From Ophiura sarsii (taxonomy: Eukaryota; Echinodermata; Ophiuroidea; Amphilepidida; Ophiuridae): a stretch of DNA of 64,000 nt. Below, one piece after another: positions 53,701 to 62,700 of this stretch (positions within the stretch are counted from its first letter, which is position 1; each line of letters starts with the position of its first letter). Under the pieces are notes generated by a model. It had not been told where the DNA came from. It did no database searches and worked only from the letters and a program-made list of their open reading frames with translations. The translations under genes were made by a program, and so were the position numbers. Location of the stretch: NCBI GenBank assembly GCA_035610835.1, contig CM069446.1, positions 71,099,062-71,163,061 on the forward strand, in the 5' to 3' direction.

Positions 53701-56700
53701 TCACAGTGGCATTGCCATCCACAATTAACGTCACTAACCTTAGCTGTACACAAAATTCCTTTTTAGTTTGCGTCTAATGTATTTTGTATAGGCCAATGTT
53801 AAAATGTTGCAATAAACAACATTAGAAGTCCGCAATCTAGCTGAAATAATTATCGTATATAATATACATATATACAATTTATTTGAGACCATACATATAT
53901 TTTTAAGACCTTTTGATAGAAAGATATGTGGAGGGGTTCGTCATAGTATTTCCATATTTTAATCCAACTCCTTCCTAATCTAAAATTGAATCATCACGAT
54001 AAATAAAAACGACACTACTATTAAATGTTCGTCTTGATATAAAAACATCGTTTATTTATTTAACTAATATCAATCCTAATGATTCAAATGAATACTCGAT
54101 ATAATAATAATAACAATACAAGGCAGTCAAATTAATTCATGACATAACAATGTTCAAAAGGGTAAATTATATAAATTATATAATATTAAATGGCTATTAT
54201 GTTTAACGTTTAAATATAAGGCCAAATAAATTTAAAAAATAGTTTATCGTCCTAACTTTTGAAAAAAGGAGAATGAGGGATTTAAAAAATAAATAGACAA
54301 TGCATATTCACCAATACCAGCCTGATATTGGCTGCGTAACATAACATGAAGAGGACGATGCCTTTTTCAAATATTTTAATTTCATGGTTATAGATGGGGG
54401 CGTGGGTCACACAAAACCTGCTCTCTAAGATGCTCATTGGACTATAAATATATTACCAACATATCGGGCTTTGTAAATGCTTTAACAAACAATTTATGGA
54501 AGATATAAAAAAAAAATTTTTTTGAAGAATTTCATTAAAAGGGGACGAGAAACTACTTTATTTGATTATTAATTGGCCTTTTAACACTTTCCACGCGGCT
54601 ATTGGTTTTACCATATAAAAAACAGGTTTTCAGAAACCTTTCCCAATTTTCAACGTCTATCTCAAAGATTACTGAACCAATACGAAGCATGTTTGTACTT
54701 ATTTCCATGCACTTCACATGATGATTCCAAATACGGTTATGAAATTTAACAATGTTGACATTTTTTAAACAGATTGAGACATGTTGGAATGTCGTCTGCA
54801 GACGACTGTCGCGTGGAAAGTGTTAAGGCCAATTAATAATAAAATAAAGTAGTTTCTCAAATGCATATAAATTTGAAGATGTAGGCCTTAAAAGACCTAC
54901 ATCTCTACCCATTTATATGCATTTTTCCTATACTAATTTTAAACATTAATATTATTGCATACTTAATATAGTCCCTAAAATATAAAAATGTTCTTGTTAT
55001 TTGTGCCCTCGTTCTTCTCATAAACGATTTATTTGTGTGATTTTTATAAAAAACAAAAATGACTTGCTAGTCCGTATGATTTAAGGGGGCTGTGCACCTT
55101 CAGGTACAGCCTCCGTAAAACTGCCGTAACTTCTTCATTATTCATTTAATCTATATGAAAGTATACATTTTTTTGTTGCAGGAAAGGGTTCAATGAATCC
55201 AACCATGATCATGAAATTGACCATTTTGGAAAAAATTATAAAAACACGTTTTTTGCCTCATTTTAGGTTCTGCAAAGATAACTCAAAATATATTTTGTCA
55301 AATTTTATCATACTAGTTTTATTATATTCCTCATACAATTCCCTAGGAATCGGGGTTTTTGTTGTTGAAAATATTTATTATTTTTTGAATTAGAGACCAA
55401 AAAGTGCCAAAAAATGCTAAAACGTTTTTTAGCACTTTTTGGTCTCTAATTCAAAAAATAATAAATATTTTCAAAAAATCTTTTATGAGGAATATAATAA
55501 AACTAGTATGATAAAATTTGACAAAATATATTTTGAGTTATCTTTGCAGAACCGTTGAGTATATTAATAGGCCTACACCGGCGCCAGTAGTACCATAGAA
55601 GACGGTCTGCGTCGTGTCCTTTTAAGAGATGCGCACGTTAGTCTCATGATCACCCTGTACCATTATGATCATTGTATCATTGTGATATTCATTGTGATAT
55701 CTATTGTGATATCAATGTACCCATTTAATAACAGCTAGTACAGGTAGTATTCTGATACGGTGCGGTAGTAATCTTATTTTCTGTAGCTTTTCTCTTTCAC
55801 GAATAACCAATCGGCAGATTAGGAGTGAGTGTGATTAAATGAAAATACGAGGAAGAACCTCTCCACATATCTTTTTATCTAAAGGTCTTAAAAATATATG
55901 AATAGTCTCAAATAAAGCGTATATATGTATATTATGTACGATAATTATTTCAGCTAGATTGTGGACTTTTAATGTTGTTTATTGAAACATTTTAACATTG
56001 GCCTATACAAAATACATTAGACGTAAATTAAAAAGGAATTTTGTGTACAGCTGAGGTTAGTGACGTTAATTGTGGATGGCAACGCCACTGTGAAAATACA
56101 TTGATTTTTCCGTAGTCAATGGATCGATGACATATTATAGCAATGTACTATATTCAGCGAATTTATTTTTAAAAATAACCTGCTTAGAATGATCATTTCT
56201 TGGAAAATATGACCCTACAACAAATCTCACACCCCTAGCGATTCCTGATAATAATTATAAAATTCATTGAACTTGTTTTGGTTACGTTTACATCGTGAGC
56301 AAGAGGGGGTGCCACGCTTAAGTACAGTGTCTATGGGAGCCGCCGCTCGACTATGTGGGTAGTTTCAGTTGATCTGTATAATTTATAAAAAGTGAAGTTT
56401 AGACGCAATTTGATTGAAATATTCATCGTAACGAGCGAAAACATTAGTAATAATCATTCTGCTATTTTGAGATAATCGACTTTCAAATATTTGGGACACA
56501 TTACAATACACTGTAGCACCAACTTATAACTCTAATTTTAGTCAAATTAAGAGTGTTTATGAGTTATCTTTTCATAGTTCTGAAAATCTAGGTTATATGG
56601 ATTATTTTTGTACCAAAATTTCAATTTGCCCAAAAATTGAGCTACGGCCTTCTGGCGCTCAACCCTCGATATATTCTCGTATTCGGACGGAATAAACAGC

Positions 56701-59700
56701 AAGCGTTAACACGGCATTCTGTTCATAATCCCAAGTTACTACAGTCAGTGTCATAATACTATGGACATAATTCTAACAATGCGTGCGTGTATACGCGCGT
56801 GAATACATGCGTACGTGCGAAAACCCGGAAGTGCGTACCGGGCGATTTCAAAAATGACCGTTTGTCCTGATTGATTGATTGATCAATCGTGAAATCAATA
56901 CTCGCATGCATACGTTGTTGTTCACGCATCTCATGCATTTGGACGCAGCTCCAACAACAACAAAACATGCTGGCGTGACATAGTTTTATGACAATGACTC
57001 TCGGTTACATGACCTGTCAGCTCACAGGTCATGTCCATGTGCCGAAGAAAAACAAACGTGTTTTTCACCGTCTGCCTGTGTGGTAGATTGCGCTGGTGTT
57101 GGTGATAGATTGTATCCCTCACAAAGTTGATGTTGCGGCATTTCAGTAACAAAAACGGTGAGATGAAAGAGATTTGGGGTAATATTTTCACTTTTTACCG
57201 TCTACTCGATACATTTGGAATTTGCCCGTCAACGCCATTGTTGATAAAAAAAAAATCAAAAATGTCTCGTTCCACGTTTTACTTCTCATTTGTGCACGCG
57301 TGTATTTAAACATAGTAAATCACTATGCGGACAACCAACTAGGACAAGGCTGTGAATGTTGCGAAGAACGCACAACGCACCTACTCCACGTGACCTGTTT
57401 TTCCGAAGATTTCCGATCTCAATTTGAAATGGTCTATACCATGTCATTCTATAGATGAGGTGACCGTTGTTTACATTAGTAGTGTTTACAAATGGATTAG
57501 CACCTGGTCTAAAGACATGCTAGAGGTACTAGTCCATGACTACTGCATACATACTATTCGAAAGCAAAACACACATCACTGAGCGCCAATTTTAAAAGCA
57601 CATGCCCTATGGTGCGTACGCAAACCCCCGGGCAACTAGATTTAGTGCCTGGTCTCTCACTGTGCTTAGGGATGCAGACCATGACTACTGCACTATTACA
57701 CCGTAAGCATTGTAAGTAATGATCAATCAAGTGTGAATTAAAGCACATTCCCTATAGGTGCGCACGCAAACCGCCGGGCACTACGTCACCGGTCACACCA
57801 TCTATATGTATGGGGTGCAGTACAAGCAATTGAAATAATTGATTTCTGCATAGGAAAGGTAGTTTTAATTTTATCTACTGTTTGAGAGAGTTCACGATCA
57901 TAGTTTGGAAATATTGTTGACTATTTGGGAGACTTTGGACAGTTGTTTGTTTCTATTGTTTACATCTTGTTCGTATCCATGTTGATGACGGTTTGGCTGA
58001 CTGGGTATGCTTCTAACTGTGGCTGTGGTTGAAACGGGAGCCTGCTATCTAGTAGGTATAGCGCACGAATATTTCAAATACATGTGAATTCAATAAGACA
58101 GGTGTTACTACGGTATAAAGATCTTGGCAACAGATAATTTGGTGCGAGAATCATATTAATCGAACAATGCGTTCTGGTGATATATGGTCATTTGAAATTC
58201 TCCAGAAGTAGTCGAAAAACTGCCACAAAATGCTATTTTGAGCTAAATATGTCGGGAAGCAGTACGGGTCAGAAGAGGTTATTCTATAGAAGTGTGTAGA
58301 TCATTACACACGCAACTGTCAATCGTGAGTAAAAAATTCTGGTTTAGAAAGATGAAAATCTTAATTATTTGTATCTGCAAACCTGATGAATTTATTCATA
58401 AATCCTGAGGCGAAATGGTAGAAAAGGATAATCGTAGGCGATAATATATGATACTTGACTATGACTACTGCTACTGCTACTGCTACCTACTGCTGGAATC
58501 AAAATATTACAACACTTTTTCTTCAACTATTTTGTCATGCCTGGCGACCACCACCTGTAGGTACCACACCACCAAATCAGTTTCCTATTGCTTTGTGTGG
58601 TTAAGAGGTCAAGTTTGTGTTATTTTTTCACCTTTAGAGCACACTGGTTCATTCAAATCATTGTTTTTATTGAAGATCTAGATGTCTTCTGCTTCAAAAC
58701 AATCACTTTTGTGGGGGGTAACCAGCATTTTTTTCTCGCTACGGGCCAATGATATCTATCTTAGGTACGACAGACTGCCTTTATCCTAAGATCAGAGATT
58801 CTAGCTCTAAATTGGTGGAAACAGTGAAATCGTGTAAAATGATACCATTCAAGAAAAAGCTGGAGATTTTGGGCCTAATGTGGAGGAAATAACCTACAAA
58901 TGCAAAATTATGAAACATTTAGGTACATTTACAGCATTTATTACCTTTTCTAGGATGTTAAATTTAGACTTACGGTGGGGTCAATCTTAATTTCAAACAC
59001 TGCCGTGTAATGTCAGAATGCAAAATATGATTTTGGTGGTGTGCACTCTGTAGATCATTTCACAGGAATGTATTGAGCAATGTCTGACTGATTGTGAAAT
59101 CATATTAATGATTTTTACGAAGCAACAATTTACCAATCACCAATTTACATCGTTTTCATGGAGTATATACATCTTTAAAGTCAACTATTAACATGATAAA
59201 TGCCGTACAAGTACAATCTTCTATCATCATCATGTCTATAGTTCATACATGTCATACAATTGTAAATCCCAGTATTTATCATATATTTTCGTAATTGAGG
59301 GCGCTACCTCCACCACATCTCTAGCTTAATGCCCCTTTAAGATACTTGATCTAGCGAAATATCATGTTGATATAATGTTATCGATTCACTAACAAAAGGA
59401 AGAGATAATGATGGGCAAATGACAGCAGTTGTTTGGTTGAGAAAAGTTAAGTAGTTCGTTGATTTTAATAGCTACTTGTGCAGTGCGTGTCAGAATAATT
59501 GCTGAGAACGACACATAAATCTGGTGTTGCAAAAAACTTTGCTTCTAGCTCAGAACATCTATACAGAACACATGAAAGGCGTTCTGCAGGTGTTCAAAAT
59601 CTGTTACATTTGAACACATCAAAAGCGTTCTGGAAGTGTTCTAGTTCAGAACACTTAATGAACACATGAAAGGCGTTTTGCGGGTGTTCAAAATCTGTTA

Positions 59701-62700
59701 CATTTGAACACATCAAAGCGGTCTGGATGTGTTCTACTTCAGAACACTTAATGAACACATGAAAGGCGTTCTGCGGTTGTTCAAAATCTGTTACATTTGA
59801 ACACATCAAAAGCGTTCTGGATGTGTTCTAGTTCAGAACACTTAATGAACACATGAAAGGCGTTCTGCGGATGTTCAAAATCTGTTACATTTGAACACAT
59901 CAAAAGCGTTCTGGATGTGTTCAATTTATGCGTCCGATGTGTTCTGCAAATTTTGCAGTGAAGAATAAGAAGATTGATAGACATCAGACAGTTCCAATCC
60001 CATGTATGAAGTATCGTTCGATACGGCAACTGATGACGGTTCATTATATGTATCTGGTATGCTAGGAGAATTGGGATGTTGATTGCGCTTCACTGCTTTC
60101 GGGGGATTATTGGAGCTGTGAAGGTTTGAATTAGGTGAATCTCCTTGTATTTCATAGTAGAGTTCATGGGCAAAGGATGATTCCTGGTGGCTTATTTCGG
60201 GGATACTTGTCTTGGCAGAGGATGATTCCCGGTGGCTTATTGCGGTGATGCTTGTCGAATAGTACGATGAGTTCTCTGGCCTGGCAACAGAAAACTCTTT
60301 TGTTATTTTAACGTGTCTTATTATACAATAAATGGCATTAATTGTGATGAGTATAGCCAATAGTCCACCCATCATACAGTTTCCCACTATCAGGCCAACA
60401 TATGTCTTTGTAGAAATGACCATTGTCCCCGAAGAAGCTTGCGCTTTGTTTTGATCAGCAGGATCAGACGTTGCAGAGACCAGAGCTGTTGTGCCGATGT
60501 CGCCGAATATTCCACTTACTGTTATTTGAAATGAACAGCTTTGACTAACTCCTTGGTATTGAGAGTTCGTTGCGGTACAAGTGAAATCCACAAAATTGTC
60601 GCCTAGGGATGGGGTAAAAGACAAAGTTGATGGGGAAAAGTTACTAGACTGTTCGACTGGTTTCTCGTCTGATCTTGACCAGCCCAAGGTGACTGATACA
60701 CTATTGAAATCAGTATTGGTCAAGCATATAATGGATACACTAAAGCCTTCTACTGTGTTTAACATACCGTTTGCAAGAAGTGCATTATCCGACCTTTGCG
60801 CCAAACAAACAGGTGTAGGAAATGTTCTGACACTGATATCGATTATTGGCGAAGTTTGTGTCGACTCCATAATGCTACATTGGTATTGGCCAGCGTCCGT
60901 TTCTTTGACTTTATTGATAATGAGAAGTATTCCATACGGTACACGAGTACCTTCTACGTTGTTGTGCATGATATCAGTGGTATACTCGCTGTCTGGCAGA
61001 ACACTTTGTTGCGTAAATAATATGCCATCATCAAATATTAATGCGACCATACCTCGGAAACTAATTTCCATTCGATCTGTACTGGGGTTGAAGCCATTGT
61101 AGTAACACAGGAGTTCCACCTGTTGTCCAACGACAACAGTGGTACTTGACGTAGTAAATGAAACATCTTGTGACTGGATACTATCGATACGACAGAGTAG
61201 TAAAATATAAGCTATTGTTACTAGAATACACAGATTGTCAGTCTTGGGGTATTCCATGCCTGCTAGTATTATATAAGTTATTACAGTTATAATTAACAGT
61301 AAGCACAGTTAAATACAATTTGTCGAATGAATGTATGCTACGTAACAAACATATACGTCAATTACAGATACATGTACATTTAACCTTGAGTATCGATACG
61401 TCTCAATAATCTTGCAGTAAGTTCTATTATTCTTGTATTTCGACATGAGTCATGTTCATTGAATATACGCCCTCGGTTTGACATAGCTTAACCGCCAACA
61501 CACCGCAAACCCGTTATTTAGAATAATGATGTTTTGTCAATGCCATAGCCTTGATCGTAATTGTGTTAACACTAAATTAAAGGTAAGTCCTCTTAAGTTA
61601 ATATTATGATCCAAAATATGACATATCACGTATTTCTCGCAATAAAAAATTTACAGTTTCAAATGGTAGACGCGCAATGAGCGGACAAAATGGGAGATTG
61701 ATTTTTGTAGAGAGAATTGAACAAAACTATTGGTTTGTACGTAGGGGTTGACAAAATATATTGTGATTAGCCATTAGTAAGAAAGTACAAAAACACAGCC
61801 AATACAATGTAGAAGCACATGGTAGTAACATAGGATGCTTGATCTCAATCCCATGATAATTACCATGCTCAGAATATATTATTATATTCTGACGGAATAA
61901 ACTACAGACACTACTAACTAACCAGGATCTGCAGAATCCTATCTATGGTGCTATTATATTTGATTGGGTACATATATATATTTGTAAGAATAGTACAGAA
62001 ACACAGCCAATACATAGAATCACATGGTAGTAACATGTGATGTTTGACCTCAACCCCATGATAATTACCATGCCCAGAAGATATTCTCGTATTCTGACGG
62101 AATAAACAGCAAGTGTTAACATGGGATTATGTAAGATTCTGCATTTCAGAATACAGAATGATCCCATGTTACTACCATGTCACTCTAGTTGTATTGGGTG
62201 GTTATTAGGCTTTTCAGCCTCGCCAGAGCAATTTACATGAGTGTGGTCCTATCCTATCAGGACCCAAGCAAGTGTCCGCATGGACTGACCGTGTAAAATC
62301 CAAACATACAAACAATTTTTGAAATTGACCCCAAACTTAAACATGTCGTCCAACTTTGATTTTCTAACTTAGAAAATGACAAATAACGGCACTCAATAAA
62401 ATGTGTATATCAAACATCATTGGATTGTCGTTATTCACAATGCTTTTGGTAATTTCATCTTTGTTTTGATGCTTTTCTTTTTTTGAAATAATATTATCAA
62501 TATACTTCTGTGTCATGTTTTAATTCTAGAAACCTTGCCTGTCCTGTACATTCAACCCTCTCGGCACCGTCGTGGCTGTAGGAACAACCGTTGGACGGTT
62601 TGTTGTACTGAGTAGCGAGGATGGGATGCACGTGACATCGGTACAAGTCGGACGTGAACAACTAGGAGTGATCAAATATTCACCAGGTAAAATTTGATGA

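Larger units (their letters stand above)
53441..56353. mobile_element. Large foldback element, 2.9 kb with about 540-bp arms
   Basis: The left arm 53441-53982 (TAGTCGAGCGGCGGCTCCCA...) and right arm 55812-56353 (...TGGGAGCCGCCGCTCGACTA) pair with few mismatches. The 1.8-kb centre holds MITE copy 11 within its own small palindrome and a second hairpin at about 55265-55556. No transposase-like ORF, so non-autonomous. Confidence 0.88.
52942..62529. other. Intron 13 hosting an antisense gene and a large foldback element
   Basis: 9.6 kb between in-frame WD40 exons 13 and 14. It carries the AGACGTTATT MITE copy 2, the 2.9-kb foldback, tandem duplications at about 57505-57785 and 61780-62107, and the Ig-domain gene at 59926-61257. 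57800-59540 has only scattered repeat remnants, including a TTAAAGGGGC-type end near 59296-59340. Confidence 0.8.

Noticed and set aside
59594..60044. Minus-strand ORFs with repeated [20 protein letters not shown] peptides
   Set aside because: Translations of the 94-bp minisatellite downstream of the Ig gene stop codon.
60581..61102. 173-codon plus-strand ORF
   Set aside because: It is the antisense shadow of the Ig-domain gene and has no domain of its own.
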